A stretch of 64,000 nt of DNA. Source: Candidatus Nitrosopelagicus brevis (GTDB taxonomy: Archaea > Thermoproteota > Nitrososphaeria > Nitrososphaerales > Nitrosopumilaceae). The stretch lies in the NCBI RefSeq assembly GCF_000812185.1, contig NZ_CP007026.1, positions 557,222 through 621,221 on the forward strand, in the 5' to 3' direction. The position numbers and the translations under genes were made by a program. The notes under the pieces were generated by a model that saw nothing but the letters and a program-made list of their open reading frames with translations, had not been told where the DNA came from and made no database searches. Shown piece by piece: positions 17,294 to 25,100 of the stretch. Position 1 is the stretch's first letter; each line of letters begins with the position of its first letter.

Positions 17294-18118
17294 ATGAAAT
17301 TTCTTAATTCTGGTAAAGTAAAAGACGTCTATGATATGGGTGATGATACATTACTTTTCAATTTTAGCAATCGTGTATCTGCGTATGATGTTAAATTTAA
17401 TGATGAAATTCCACAAAAAGGCAAAGTATTATGTAAATTTGCAAAATTTTGGTTTGAACAATTAGATGTTGAAAATCATTTTATAAAATCCCATTCGGAT
17501 ACTGAAATAATTGTTAAAAAAATGGAAATGTTACCAATTGAATGTGTAGTTCGTGGTTATTTCTATGGGAGTTTGGTTAGTAGATACAACTCTGGAACCA
17601 CATCTTTACCTGAAAATATAGATACTACACTTGCAACAAAACTACCTGAGCCATTATTTGATCCTACCACAAAATCTGAACATGATATTCCTATAACAAA
17701 AGATGAAGCAATTACACAAAACCTTGTCACGTTAGAAGATTATGAATGGTTATCTGAAAAAACTATTCAAATTTATAATAAAATGGCCCTGATTGCAGAC
17801 TCTGCTGGATTTATTCTAGCAGATTTGAAGCTTGAATTTGGCAGATTAAATGGTAAAATCACTTTAGGAGATTCTATTGGTCCTGATGAATACCGTCTGT
17901 GGCCAAAATCATCTTACAGTCCGGGTAAAATTCAGGAGGCATATGACAAACAACTTCTTCGTGACTGGTTAACTGAACATGGATATCAAAAACAGTTTGA
18001 AAATTCAAGGACAATCGGGCAAGAACCTGTTGCACCTACAATTCCTCCTGAAATAATTCAAAAAATGACTGATAGGTATGTTGCAGCATACGAACGTACT
18101 ACTGGGCAGTCGCTTTAA
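17294..18118 (+). CDS. purC: SAICAR synthetase PurC
   Basis: This 274-residue enzyme joins aspartate to CAIR using ATP. Family motifs are present: [20 protein letters not shown] at the N-terminus, [15 protein letters not shown], and ADLKLEFG with [13 protein letters not shown]. The length fits the monomeric bacterial/archaeal form with a C-terminal extension. It begins 6 nt after the preceding membrane-protein gene. The stop at 18118 is followed by an AT-rich, gene-free stretch. Confidence 0.96.
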   Translation: MKFLNSGKVKDVYDMGDDTLLFNFSNRVSAYDVKFNDEIPQKGKVLCKFAKFWFEQLDVENHFIKSHSDTEIIVKKMEMLPIECVVRGYFYGSLVSRYNSGTTSLPENIDTTLATKLPEPLFDPTTKSEHDIPITKDEAITQNLVTLEDYEWLSEKTIQIYNKMALIADSAGFILADLKLEFGRLNGKITLGDSIGPDEYRLWPKSSYSPGKIQEAYDKQLLRDWLTEHGYQKQFENSRTIGQEPVAPTIPPEIIQKMTDRYVAAYERTTGQSL

Positions 18119-18415
18119 CTCGATTTCTAAATTCCATATTTTCCTTAACTGTCCCCTATTTTGACTCTCTTTCCCTATTTCTAGGATTTTTTCCCAAAAA
18201 TCCCTGATTTTCTTACCTCTACTGGTTTTTTTGTAACCGTATCAATTACTTTGATACCACTACGAGAAATATAGTATATGCTACAATAATATTGAAACTA
18301 TTACTAAAAAGATACAGTCGGCTACTACATTTTTAGTTGCATAAAAAAAATAACGGATTTGGACAAAAAATACTGATACAGATAACTTTTAGCTAAGATC
18401 TATAGGAAAAACTAC
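18119..18415. other. 297-nt gene-free region before an ArsR-type regulator
   Basis: No open frame of any plausibility is present on either strand. It contains a half-copy (18124-18134, TTTCTAAATTC) of the palindrome found at 20723-20744, pyrimidine-rich tracts just after purC that could aid termination, a 7-bp inverted repeat (18239-18257), and AT-rich promoter-like sequence before 18416. The long leader suggests the downstream regulator is itself regulated. Confidence 0.5.
18239..18257. promoter_or_regulatory. Inverted repeat, candidate operator
   Basis: GTATCAA-ttact-TTGATAC is a perfect 7-bp inverted repeat with a 5-nt spacer. It lies 159 nt before the ArsR-type regulator at 18416. Symmetry and size fit a dimeric winged-helix binding site. 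Which protein binds is unknown. Confidence 0.4.
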
Positions 18416-18916
18416 ATGTCAACAATACTCGAAAAACCAATATCGGTGAATCGTACGCTTGCAACAAGTCTGGAACATGCAAAAGCTATCGAGGACCCCG
18501 CACGAGCAAAAGTTCTGCAACTGCTATATCGAAAACATCTTAATGCAGAACAAATCACAGCACAATTGAAAAAATCTGGATTCAAAAAGGCTTTGACCAC
18601 TACGAGACATCATCTGGAGATTCTCAAAGAGGCCGAATTGATTGAGGTTGTGAAAATCGAAGAAAAGCGTGGTGCCATGATAAAATACTACGGTACATCG
18701 ACAAAGTTACTCGACTATGAAACCCCAAAAGACTTTGAGAAAAAATACTCGACAGTCATAAAGTCAACGTCCAAGCAAATTGAACAACTTCTAGACGCAC
18801 TTTCAAAAAAGACTGGTAAGGCTAAAACCTCTCAAAACAAACAGGAATATAGTCAGTACCTGATGATGGAGATTGTAAATCGTGCAGTCACAACGGTCTT
18901 TGAAAAAAGACACTGA
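18416..18916 (+). CDS. ArsR-type winged-helix regulator
   Basis: The 166-residue protein has an ArsR-like winged helix at about residues 18-100: AIEDPARAKVLQLLYRKHLN, AEQITAQLKKSGFKKALTTT and TRHHLEILKEAELIEVV, then a wing with KRGAMIKYYG. A helical region follows that may dimerise. No metal-binding cysteines are present, so the signal is not an ArsR-type metal. It stands alone on the plus strand behind a long leader; its stop directly abuts the stop of the convergent DUF371 gene. Confidence 0.85.
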   Translation: MSTILEKPISVNRTLATSLEHAKAIEDPARAKVLQLLYRKHLNAEQITAQLKKSGFKKALTTTRHHLEILKEAELIEVVKIEEKRGAMIKYYGTSTKLLDYETPKDFEKKYSTVIKSTSKQIEQLLDALSKKTGKAKTSQNKQEYSQYLMMEIVNRAVTTVFEKRH

Positions 18917-19357
18917 TTACAATACTTCTATGATCATCTTGCCCTTGGTTTGTGGGTTTTGAAGGAGATGGACAAAGTCTCTAGGTATGTCACTTGATGC
19001 CTTGTCGCAATTGATAGCGATAGTGCGGGAGCATGTGAATGCGCTCTTACGCAGTACTATGTCGCTTACATGCTTTAGCGTTAGCTTTGGAGAACCATGG
19101 CCTTGAATTTTAAATGAAAATTTCCCTGCCTTTATTGTAAATCTGATTTTTGACTCTGGATTTTGAATTTTCTTCTTCATTTTATCAGGCAAGTCTATAC
19201 ATGATATGCCTGAATTTACGCCTACAATGCAATCTCCTTGGGATGTAAGACTATCATCCTTGGTAATTTCCAAAGTTTTCTCGTGTAACGATAATACTTC
19301 TTTATGGCCTGTGAATGGAATGACTAATTTCATGATATTTTGGAATTTTTGAGACAT
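18917..19357 (-). CDS. DUF371 family protein
   Basis: This 146-residue protein matches the archaeal DUF371 family: GHKEVLSLHEKTLEITKDDS, LTSQGDCIVGVNSGISC, and a final part with FTCSRTIAINCDKASSDIPR. The family is conserved in archaea and of unknown function; small beta folds with conserved Cys/Asp are typical. An ATG at 19333 (MKLVIPFTGHKEV) is an equally possible start. It is divergent from the flavin-type protein at 19384. Confidence 0.82.
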   Translation of the reverse strand: MSQKFQNIMKLVIPFTGHKEVLSLHEKTLEITKDDSLTSQGDCIVGVNSGISCIDLPDKMKKKIQNPESKIRFTIKAGKFSFKIQGHGSPKLTLKHVSDIVLRKSAFTCSRTIAINCDKASSDIPRDFVHLLQNPQTKGKMIIEVL

Positions 19358-19383
19358 AAATATTCAATTTGTGATATTTTAGT

Positions 19384-19791
19384 ATGGATTCTAAGGCTGA
19401 ACTTCTTCTAAATGGCAAAAATTTGGTATTTCTAGCCACTACTATGCCTGATGGCGCTCCTCAAGTTACTCCTGTTTGGGGAAATTTTGAAGATTCTCAT
19501 ATTTTGATTAATACTGCAGAAGGTCGTTTGAAGCACAAAAATATACTTCGTGATCCTAGAGTTGCTGTTTCTGTTGTTGATTCAAAAAATCCTCTTGATA
19601 TGACCTCGATTAGAGGAAAAGTTACTGAAATTATTCCTGATTATGACTACAAACACGCTGATTTTTTGACAAAACAATACATGGGCAAAGAAAAATACCC
19701 TTTCAAACGTCCTGGTGAGAAAAGAATCATACTCAAAATTGAACCTGAGAAAATTTTTGTTCTTCCTGAATTAACAATGAACGACGAGTAA
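19384..19791 (+). CDS. PPOX-type (pyridoxamine phosphate oxidase fold) F420/FMN protein
   Basis: This 135-residue protein has the split-barrel PNPOx fold: LVFLATTMPDGAPQVTPVWG, FEDSHILINTAEGRLKHKNI, and DPRVAVSVVDSKNPLDMTSI. It belongs to the PPOX-class family, many archaeal and actinobacterial members of which use coenzyme F420. Substrate unknown. A palindrome begins 12 nt after its stop. Confidence 0.88.
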   Translation: MDSKAELLLNGKNLVFLATTMPDGAPQVTPVWGNFEDSHILINTAEGRLKHKNILRDPRVAVSVVDSKNPLDMTSIRGKVTEIIPDYDYKHADFLTKQYMGKEKYPFKRPGEKRIILKIEPEKIFVLPELTMNDE

Positions 19792-19803
19792 CAAAAAACA
19801 ATA

Positions 19804-19825
19804 TTTCTTAATTCGAATTTAGAAA
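19804..19825. promoter_or_regulatory. 22-bp palindrome, copy 1
   Basis: TTTCTTAATTC followed by GAATTTAGAAA is palindromic except for one T-T mismatch and centred on TTCGAA. It matches the palindrome at 20723-20744 in 20 of 22 positions. It lies 36 nt upstream of the TATA box (19861-19866) of the small membrane-protein gene at 19889 and 12 nt after the stop at 19791, so it is either an operator or a terminator stem. Confidence 0.55.
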
Positions 19826-19888
19826 CATTACTTATCTAAACCCGTAGCCCTTGACATGCCTTAAACCTACTTTTGACGTATTACGGGC

Positions 19889-20017
19889 ATGATACCAAAT
19901 GAAAATAGGAATGGTTTTTTCTCAAACTCAAAACCACAAAGTATTCCAAAGTTTTGGTATCCGTTAACTGCTGGAATTATTGGGATTTGGGTAATTTTTT
20001 CATATTTTTTGATGTAA
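19889..20017 (+). CDS. Single-span micro-membrane protein (42 aa)
   Basis: A 43-codon frame encodes a hydrophilic N-terminus (MIPNENRNGFFSNSKPQ) followed by one membrane helix (FWYPLTAGIIGIWVIFSYFL). A TTAAAC TATA box is centred 26 nt before the ATG, so a leaderless mRNA is expected. No homologue is recognised. The overlapping antisense frame at 19867-20124 is judged a shadow. Confidence 0.6.
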   Translation: MIPNENRNGFFSNSKPQSIPKFWYPLTAGIIGIWVIFSYFLM

Positions 20018-20224
20018 TTTTGGGGGTTTAGCTTTTGTGAGTAACTCATACTAATGTAGTATGTTGTAATGGGTAATGGTGGTGTTTTGACCTTTGGTTT
20101 GTATATCTGTGAGTAAATGTTCAACCCCCCCTATTTTTTGGCATTTCTGAAAATATGATTTATTCATAAAATGTAGATGATGTATGGGGGGTTTAGCTTT
20201 TAGGAACAAATTTGATTTTTTTGA
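20018..20224. other. Gene-free region with repeats and hairpins
   Basis: This 207-nt gap separates convergent genes, unlike all other convergent pairs in the window. A 15-nt direct repeat GGGGGTTTAGCTTTT occurs at about 20022-20036 and 20187-20201. CATACTA-atg-TAGTATG (20047-20063) is a perfect 7-bp hairpin. A seven-C run (20125-20131) can pair with either G-run, giving two mutually exclusive long-range stems. It may encode a structured RNA; no coding frame is credible. Confidence 0.4.
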
Positions 20225-20668
20225 TTAAAACGTCTTGATCAAAAATCGATTTGTTTTTTCACTCATTTCTATAATTTCTTCTAAAGCTTTGAAGAAAGAT
20301 GGCTGATTTAGCTGTTCTGGTTTATCTAAAACAATGTAAACTCCCACCTTTTTCTTTCCATCTTCGTCTAAAAATTTGCCAATTGCTTTGACTGAATAAC
20401 AAAAGTCATCTACTTTTTTCTTAAAGTTTTCTTGTTCTGTTTCATTTAACTCTCTAAATCTAATCAATTGTTTTGTTTTCATATCAATTTTAATTCCAAC
20501 AACTAGGATATTTTCCTGGTCCTTTGGTTCAAATACTTCTGTGTCATTTCCTAACCCGTCAGAATTACTTATTATAATTTTGAATGTGGCATCTTCAGAT
20601 TTTCCTTGTTTGAAATCATAGTTTTCATGTATTAGCCATCTTTCCACATTGTCTCTAAGACGTGACAT
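20225..20668 (-). CDS. DUF2299-like small protein
   Basis: This 147-residue soluble alpha/beta protein starts MSRLRDNVERWLIHENYDF and has strands such as NILVVGIKIDMKTKQLIRF and KVGVYIVLDKPEQ. The layout resembles the archaeal DUF2299 family, which is structurally close to secretion-chaperone-like folds; this assignment is from memory and only moderately certain. A TATA-like box is centred 25 nt upstream (about 20693), and the second copy of the 22-bp palindrome lies 55 nt upstream of the start. Confidence 0.65.
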   Translation of the reverse strand: MSRLRDNVERWLIHENYDFKQGKSEDATFKIIISNSDGLGNDTEVFEPKDQENILVVGIKIDMKTKQLIRFRELNETEQENFKKKVDDFCYSVKAIGKFLDEDGKKKVGVYIVLDKPEQLNQPSFFKALEEIIEMSEKTNRFLIKTF

Positions 20669-20722
20669 GTGAGACTAAACAATTCATGGTATAACTAGTT
20701 TAACACGTTCAAATTAAGAATA

Positions 20723-20744
20723 TTTCTAAATTCGAGTTTAGAAA
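20723..20744. promoter_or_regulatory. 22-bp palindrome, copy 2
   Basis: TTTCTAAATTC followed by GAGTTTAGAAA gives eight outer base pairs around TTCGAG and matches copy 1 (19804-19825) at 20 of 22 positions. It is 26 nt upstream of the likely TATA box of the minus-strand gene at 20225-20668 and 3 nt after the stop of the gene at 20748. Operator and terminator roles are both possible. Confidence 0.55.
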
Positions 20745-20747
20745 CAT

Positions 20748-20969
20748 TTACACATTTACGTTGAATTCTTGTTCAAAACTTCCTGTAGATAATATTGCAA
20801 GATTTAAGATTACGTTGACTGCCGTCAAACCGATGCCTACCATTAAACATCTTTTAGCTTTTTGAGGATCATCTCTTCTAATTGCAAAGTATGCAATTAT
20901 TCCTCCAATAAGTCCGATAAAAATTGGAGCTAAATACCACCATCGTGAGCGAATTCTTTCTGGATACAT
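20748..20969 (-). CDS. Small two-span membrane protein
   Basis: This 73-residue protein has two membrane helices, WWYLAPIFIGLIGGIIAYFA and CLMVGIGLTAVNVILNLAIL, joined by a basic loop (IRRDDPQKAKR). The positive loop suggests that it faces the cytoplasm. Similar short proteins are frequent in Nitrosopumilales; function unknown. It lies 24 nt downstream of the zinc-ribbon gene at 20994, in the same orientation. Confidence 0.72.
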   Translation of the reverse strand: MYPERIRSRWWYLAPIFIGLIGGIIAYFAIRRDDPQKAKRCLMVGIGLTAVNVILNLAILSTGSFEQEFNVNV

Positions 20970-20993
20970 GTTGTTTTCTGGAAAATTTTTCTC

Positions 20994-21242
20994 CTATTTA
21001 CTTTTTGCAAGTTTTTTCTGAATTTGTGTAATCTCTATTTCTACAGTTTCTAAAGGATCTTCAGTTACATTTCGTTTTATTGAAAACATCTTTGGTTTCT
21101 CAAAGTCTTCAGTACAGTCTGGACATGCATATACCAAAACTCTATGTTCATTAGGTGCTTTTGGATTTGATAGTCTTGGATAATAAACCAGTCTTGCACC
21201 GCAATCGACACAATATCTGTTGGCTCTTCTAGTTCTGGCCAA
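20994..21242 (-). CDS. Zinc-ribbon protein
   Basis: This 82-residue protein has a CxxC-CxxC zinc ribbon (RYCVDCGARLVYYPRL, then VYACPDCTEDF) and a basic N-terminus (MARTRRANR). The C-terminal part is helical. Such small ribbons act in transcription, translation or RNA binding; the specific role is unknown. A TATA-like box (about 21262-21271) lies 20-29 nt upstream and a purine-rich GGAGTG just before the start. Confidence 0.75.
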   Translation of the reverse strand: MARTRRANRYCVDCGARLVYYPRLSNPKAPNEHRVLVYACPDCTEDFEKPKMFSIKRNVTEDPLETVEIEITQIQKKLAKSK

Positions 21243-21355
21243 TGTAACACTCCTGCATATTTACTATAATAGATCCAATATTAGATCGCTCCTGTCTAAC
21301 GATCTAAACTAACAACGTGCAAAAAAATGATCTAAAAATTTCTAAAATCAAAAGG

Positions 21356-21429
21356 CGCCGTGTATCAGATTTGAACTGATGACCAATCGATTAACAGTCG
21401 AACGCTCTACCAGGCTGAGCTAACGCGGC
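21356..21429 (-). tRNA. tRNA-Asn (GTT)
   Basis: The reverse complement folds as a 74-nt tRNA: acceptor GCCGCGT/ACACGGC, D arm GCTC/GAGC, anticodon loop CTGTTAA (GUU, Asn), T arm ATCAG-TTCAAAT-CTGAT and discriminator G, as expected for Asn. CCA is not encoded and there is no intron. Two oddities are a C5-A68 mismatch in the acceptor stem and a U27-U43 mismatch at the base of the anticodon stem. Confidence 0.95.
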
Positions 21430-21473
21430 ATAAGTTTTTTCCAAGTAAAATGCGATTTAATCCTTCCGACGAA

Positions 21474-21767
21474 TTAATCTGGATTGAATTTTGTAAAAAA
21501 TGCAGCTATTTGATCAGAATGTTTTTCCACAATTCCTACAATTTCCATATGTTCTTCAGCACTTGGTTCTCTTTTATGATATACTTGAAATGCACTTAGT
21601 GCTGAACCTACCATTTCTCCAACAAAAAAACCACACAGAAAATCTCCAGTATTTTCACATTTCCAAACATCTCCAATTCTAGGTGATGCACCTGCACTTT
21701 TGTATAGTTCTAGTGTTTCTGAAACTAATTTTTCAGTTTGTTCTTTGAATTCGTTATCTAAGGCCAA
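21474..21767 (-). CDS. Conserved-looking hypothetical protein after rpl6
   Basis: This 97-residue, mostly helical soluble protein begins MALDNEFKEQTEKLVSETLE and contains two cysteines (WKCENTGDFLCGFFVGEMVG). It begins 11 nt after the rpl6 stop, so it is probably the last gene of the ribosomal operon. No family is recognised. A role connected with ribosomes is only suggested by position. Confidence 0.68.
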   Translation of the reverse strand: MALDNEFKEQTEKLVSETLELYKSAGASPRIGDVWKCENTGDFLCGFFVGEMVGSALSAFQVYHKREPSAEEHMEIVGIVEKHSDQIAAFFTKFNPD

Positions 21768-21778
21768 TTATCTTAAAA

Positions 21779-22336
21779 TTAATTCTCTATACCTTTTTTC
21801 TTTTCGAATTTATAGACTCCGTCTAAAAATACACGATGATCTTTATTTTTTACTCTTGAACCATTTTCAATTTCTGCAGCTGTTTGAGAAACATCTGTCA
21901 AAACATGACCTGTAATTATAACGTCATCTCCTTTTGGAACCACTTTTGTATCTCCCCAAACCTTTGTTTTTCTTGGAGCACGTTCTCCTTGGAAATTTTC
22001 AATTAGAACTGTTTTTCCATCAACTTTTACTGTAATTGGAAAGTGTGAAAATACAATTTTCATTTTAATTGTGTAACCTTCTACAACTCCTTCACAAAGA
22101 TTTCTGATTAGTGATCTTGATGTATTCATTATTGCACGATTTTTATCTCTTGTACCTTGTGCTTTGAAGAGAACTTTTCCATCTGTAACTTCAATTGTAA
22201 CTGGGATTTTTTTAAAACTCTTCCATGTTTTACCTAACGGTCCTTGAACTGTTATCATTGGTTTTTTGTATGTCACAGTAACTCCTTCTGGAATTTCTAA
22301 TTCGGTTGCTAATTTATCAACTAACTCAGTAGACAT
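21779..22336 (-). CDS. rpl6: Ribosomal protein uL6
   Basis: This 185-residue protein has both L6 repeats: an N-terminal half with VTVTYKKPMITVQGPLGKTW and a C-terminal half with KMKIVFSHFPITVKVDGKTV. It ends in the archaeal/eukaryotic type tail. uL6 binds the sarcin-ricin loop region of 23S rRNA. The start overlaps rps8 by 11 nt. It is the last ribosomal protein of this operon; the L32e-L19e-L18-S5-L30-L15 set that follows in many archaea is absent. Confidence 0.96.
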   Translation of the reverse strand: MSTELVDKLATELEIPEGVTVTYKKPMITVQGPLGKTWKSFKKIPVTIEVTDGKVLFKAQGTRDKNRAIMNTSRSLIRNLCEGVVEGYTIKMKIVFSHFPITVKVDGKTVLIENFQGERAPRKTKVWGDTKVVPKGDDVIITGHVLTDVSQTAAEIENGSRVKNKDHRVFLDGVYKFEKKKGIEN

Positions 22337-22718
22337 ATCCTACCAGAAATCCTCCTAAGCCTTTGTTTGCTGCTTCGTGATGTGACATTACCCCTTGATT
22401 TGTTGTAACAATTAGCATTCCTCTATTGAATGAAGGAAGATATTGTTTTTCCCATTCTAGGTATTCGTCTTTTTTTACTTTGAATCTTGGACTAATTGCA
22501 CCACATTTTGTAATTTTTGCTATTAGATTGATTTTGTATTTTCCGCCTCTATTATCCTCTGTTCTTTCATAATCTTTGATGTATCCATCTTTTTTCAATG
22601 TCTCCAAAACATTTGTACCAATTTTTGATGTTGGAAGAACTACACATTCTCCTTTTCTACGGGCTTCTGTGTTGTAAATTGTCACAAACAAATTTGCTAG
22701 TACGTTCATTGCTGGCAT
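22326..22718 (-). CDS. rps8: Ribosomal protein uS8
   Basis: This 130-residue protein has S8 features: NVLANLFVTIYNTEARRKGE, KIGTNVLETLKKDGYIKDY and, near the C-terminus, RGMLIVTTNQGVMSHHEA. uS8 binds the central domain of 16S rRNA. Length is normal for archaea. It lies 6 nt after rps14 and overlaps rpl6. Confidence 0.96.
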   Translation of the reverse strand: MPAMNVLANLFVTIYNTEARRKGECVVLPTSKIGTNVLETLKKDGYIKDYERTEDNRGGKYKINLIAKITKCGAISPRFKVKKDEYLEWEKQYLPSFNRGMLIVTTNQGVMSHHEAANKGLGGFLVGYVY

Positions 22719-22724
22719 ATCATA

Positions 22725-22940
22725 TCACCTTAATTTTTTGAATCCTAGGGAAGTTGCTACTTCTCTGAAACATTGTCTGCATAACATTAAATCATATTTC
22801 TGGATTGTTACGTAACAACCGCATCTTTTACACCATCGTGCACCTCTTCCAAACCTCTTTTCATTTGATGTGCCTGGAATACTTTGTTTTCTAGGAGTAT
22901 ATCCGGTTCCTCTATCGCCATATGATCTATTTTTTGCCAT
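22725..22940 (-). CDS. rps14: Ribosomal protein uS14 (zinc form)
   Basis: This 71-residue protein has the zinc-binding uS14 motif with two CxxC pairs ([20 protein letters not shown], then [17 protein letters not shown]). The N-terminal part is somewhat longer than the usual 54-61 residues of archaeal S14 ([20 protein letters not shown]). It sits in the 30S head. Its start overlaps the rpl5 stop by one base. Confidence 0.94.
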   Translation of the reverse strand: MAKNRSYGDRGTGYTPRKQSIPGTSNEKRFGRGARWCKRCGCYVTIQKYDLMLCRQCFREVATSLGFKKLR

Positions 22941-23461
22941 TATTCAACACTAGCCCCAAATTCTTTTGTTAGATATGCTTTTGCTTCATCTGGTGTGATT
23001 TTATGATGTTTTCCTACACTAGCTTTGTGTTTACTTCTTGTAGCTACTGAAAATCCCGGTCTTGCTAGTCTAACTGTTACGTTTAATCCTAAAATTCCAA
23101 TCTTTGGGTCATATTTTATTCCTGGAATGTCAATGTGTTCTAAAATTCCAAAAGAAACATTGCCCATGTTATCAAATGAACGACTCTTTATTCTATTTCC
23201 TTTTGCTTCTAACAATCTTTTCAACAATTCTTGTGCATCATTACCTCTCACTGTAACTGCTGCGCCAATTGGTTCTCCTTTTCTGATTCCCCAATCTCTG
23301 ATTGCTTTTTTTGCTGGTCTGTCATTTACTTTTTTATTAGATATTTCGCCAAGTGCTTTTTTAGCAATCTCTACGGCATCTCCTGATTTTCCAAGTCCCA
23401 TGTTTAGAACAACTTTGTCTAATCTTATTTCTTTCATTACATTTTGAACTTCTTGTGCCAT
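22940..23461 (-). CDS. rpl5: Ribosomal protein uL5
   Basis: This 173-residue protein has the uL5 motifs [40 protein letters not shown] and [20 protein letters not shown]. It binds 5S rRNA at the central protuberance. It is 4 nt downstream of rps4e, in the archaeal spc order L14-L24-S4e-L5-S14-S8-L6. Confidence 0.96.
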   Translation of the reverse strand: MAQEVQNVMKEIRLDKVVLNMGLGKSGDAVEIAKKALGEISNKKVNDRPAKKAIRDWGIRKGEPIGAAVTVRGNDAQELLKRLLEAKGNRIKSRSFDNMGNVSFGILEHIDIPGIKYDPKIGILGLNVTVRLARPGFSVATRSKHKASVGKHHKITPDEAKAYLTKEFGASVE

Positions 23462-23465
23462 AAAA

Positions 23466-24182
23466 TCACCTAATCTTTATCTCCGGTTCTGATTTTCCAA
23501 TTGGCATTACTAATCTTGCTGGAATTTCAATTTGTCTATCATCAAATGTAATGTCTATACTTTTTGGAATGTTGAATGTTCCTTCTTTTATTTCATCTAT
23601 TTTACCAATTTTTCCTGCGTTAACACCTTTAGTAATTAAACAATTCATTCCTTTTTCTAATTTTATAACTGATAAAATTTTGATGTCTGGTATTTGTAGT
23701 ACACATGTATCTCCAACTGATACTGGTGTTTCATCAATGAGTGTTTTTCCATCATGGAAGCCAATCTGTGTTTTTCCATTTTTAATTGTAGTTTTTGATT
23801 TTACAAGTGCGAATTTTTTTGTTTTTTCTGAGTCTTCAATTTCAATTGGTTTTAGTAAAGTTCCATCTTGTGGTACTAATCTATATGTCTTGTTTGAACC
23901 TTCTAATTCAACAACATCCATTAAACCTGCGCCGTGATGTAGTGATTTTCTAATCACTCCATCCACTTTTATTTTACCTGCATAAATGACTGATTTTGCT
24001 TCTCTTAAACTGGTAACGGTTTTGATAGTATCTCTTAGAAATACTGCAATTGGTATTGATGCGTGTTTTGATTGAGCACCTGGTTTAACGGTGAGTACAA
24101 ATCTCTTGTTCTTTCTGGTAATCCCCCAGAAAAGTGGTGCCATTTGTCTTTTGAGTTTTTTACTGCCAGCTATGTGTACCAT
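23466..24182 (-). CDS. rps4e: Ribosomal protein eS4
   Basis: This 238-residue archaeal/eukaryotic S4e begins with the typical MVHIAGSKKLKRQMAPLFWG and has an S4-like RNA-binding motif (SLREAKSVIYAGKIKVDGVI) and a KOW-type part (GVNAGKIGKIDEIKEGTF). It replaces no bacterial counterpart and is diagnostic of Archaea/Eukarya. It overlaps rpl24 by one base. Confidence 0.96.
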   Translation of the reverse strand: MVHIAGSKKLKRQMAPLFWGITRKNKRFVLTVKPGAQSKHASIPIAVFLRDTIKTVTSLREAKSVIYAGKIKVDGVIRKSLHHGAGLMDVVELEGSNKTYRLVPQDGTLLKPIEIEDSEKTKKFALVKSKTTIKNGKTQIGFHDGKTLIDETPVSVGDTCVLQIPDIKILSVIKLEKGMNCLITKGVNAGKIGKIDEIKEGTFNIPKSIDITFDDRQIEIPARLVMPIGKSEPEIKIR

Positions 24183-24667
24183 TATTCTTCATTATCTCCT
24201 TTCTTTGTTTTGGCTTTTGTTGCTTTTTTTGTATCTTTCTTTTCTTCTTTTACTTTTTCTTGTTTTGTTTCTGTTTTTGGTTTATCATCTGCTCTTGCAG
24301 CTGTTGCCTTCTTTCCTTCTAGTTTGTTAATTCTCCATTTATCTCCTGTATCCAATCCTGTCAAAACAATATTTGTTGTATGAACATAAACATCAAATTT
24401 CTCGCCTTTGAGTTTCTCTTTTTTTACACCTTCGATATTCACGCCTCTATCTGCAATGGATATTTTGGTAACTTTTCCATCAACTCCGGCAAATTCGCCT
24501 CTAATGATACTTGCAGTATCGCCTTCTTTGATTCGTGCACTACGTTTACCATATTTTTTTCTTAAATCTTTTGAAAGTGCACATGATAATTGTTTACTTG
24601 CGGTTTGCATTGCTGCATAGTAAATTTGCTGGTTTCTTGTTTTTCTTGGAAGTGATGATCTATTCAT
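24182..24667 (-). CDS. rpl24: Ribosomal protein uL24 with long charged tail
   Basis: Residues 1-120 are uL24: ALSKDLRKKYGKRSARIKEG, then a KOW motif IIRGEFAGVDGKVTKISIAD. The last roughly 40 residues are a Lys/Glu/Thr-rich extension (KVKEEKKDTKKATKAKTKKG), making 161 residues against about 120 in most archaea. uL24 starts assembly of the large subunit. The tail resembles the unstructured basic tails of other genes here, such as the protein at 59664. Confidence 0.95.
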   Translation of the reverse strand: MNRSSLPRKTRNQQIYYAAMQTASKQLSCALSKDLRKKYGKRSARIKEGDTASIIRGEFAGVDGKVTKISIADRGVNIEGVKKEKLKGEKFDVYVHTTNIVLTGLDTGDKWRINKLEGKKATAARADDKPKTETKQEKVKEEKKDTKKATKAKTKKGDNEE

Positions 24668-24668
24668 T

Positions 24669-25100
24669 TTATACCACCATTTTTGCCAAATTTGCTACTC
24701 TTGGCCATTTTTCTGTAACTTCTGATGCAACTGGACCTTTGATGTCAGTTCCTTTCATTTCTCCTTCAGGTGTGATTAACACTCCTGCGTTATCCTCGAA
24801 TTGAACTCGAACTCCGTTTGGTCTATGTACTGCATATTTTTGTCTAATTATAACTGCACCATGAATTTGTTTTCTTAACTCTGCTGGTCCTTTTTTAACT
24901 ACAACATTACAAAAGTCTCCTACAGAAGCTGCAGGAAGTCTTGATGTTCTTGTTTTATGTTGATGTACGTTAACAATTTCAATAATCTTTGCACCTGAAT
25001 TATCTGCACAAACGATTCGTGCACCCACTGGTATTGATCTTGTAATGTAAGGCTTGAAGTCTTCTACTCCTTTACTTCCTTTACTACGTGCTCCGCCCAT
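24669..25100 (-). CDS. rpl14: Ribosomal protein uL14
   Basis: This 143-residue protein has the uL14 core SIPVGARIVCADNSGAKIIE and VGDFCNVVVKKGPAELRKQI, then IIRQKYAVHRPNGVRVQFED. A short N-terminal extension (MGGARSKGSKGVEDFKPY) is usual for archaea. It contacts 23S rRNA near the subunit interface. It overlaps rps17 by one base and precedes rpl24 with a 1-nt gap. Confidence 0.96.
   Translation of the reverse strand: MGGARSKGSKGVEDFKPYITRSIPVGARIVCADNSGAKIIEIVNVHQHKTRTSRLPAASVGDFCNVVVKKGPAELRKQIHGAVIIRQKYAVHRPNGVRVQFEDNAGVLITPEGEMKGTDIKGPVASEVTEKWPRVANLAKMVV

Noticed and set aside
19867-20124. 85-codon minus-strand open frame
   Set aside because: It is antisense to the leaderless micro-membrane gene at 19889, covers the repeat-rich gap, has no promoter-like sequence and no recognisable fold.
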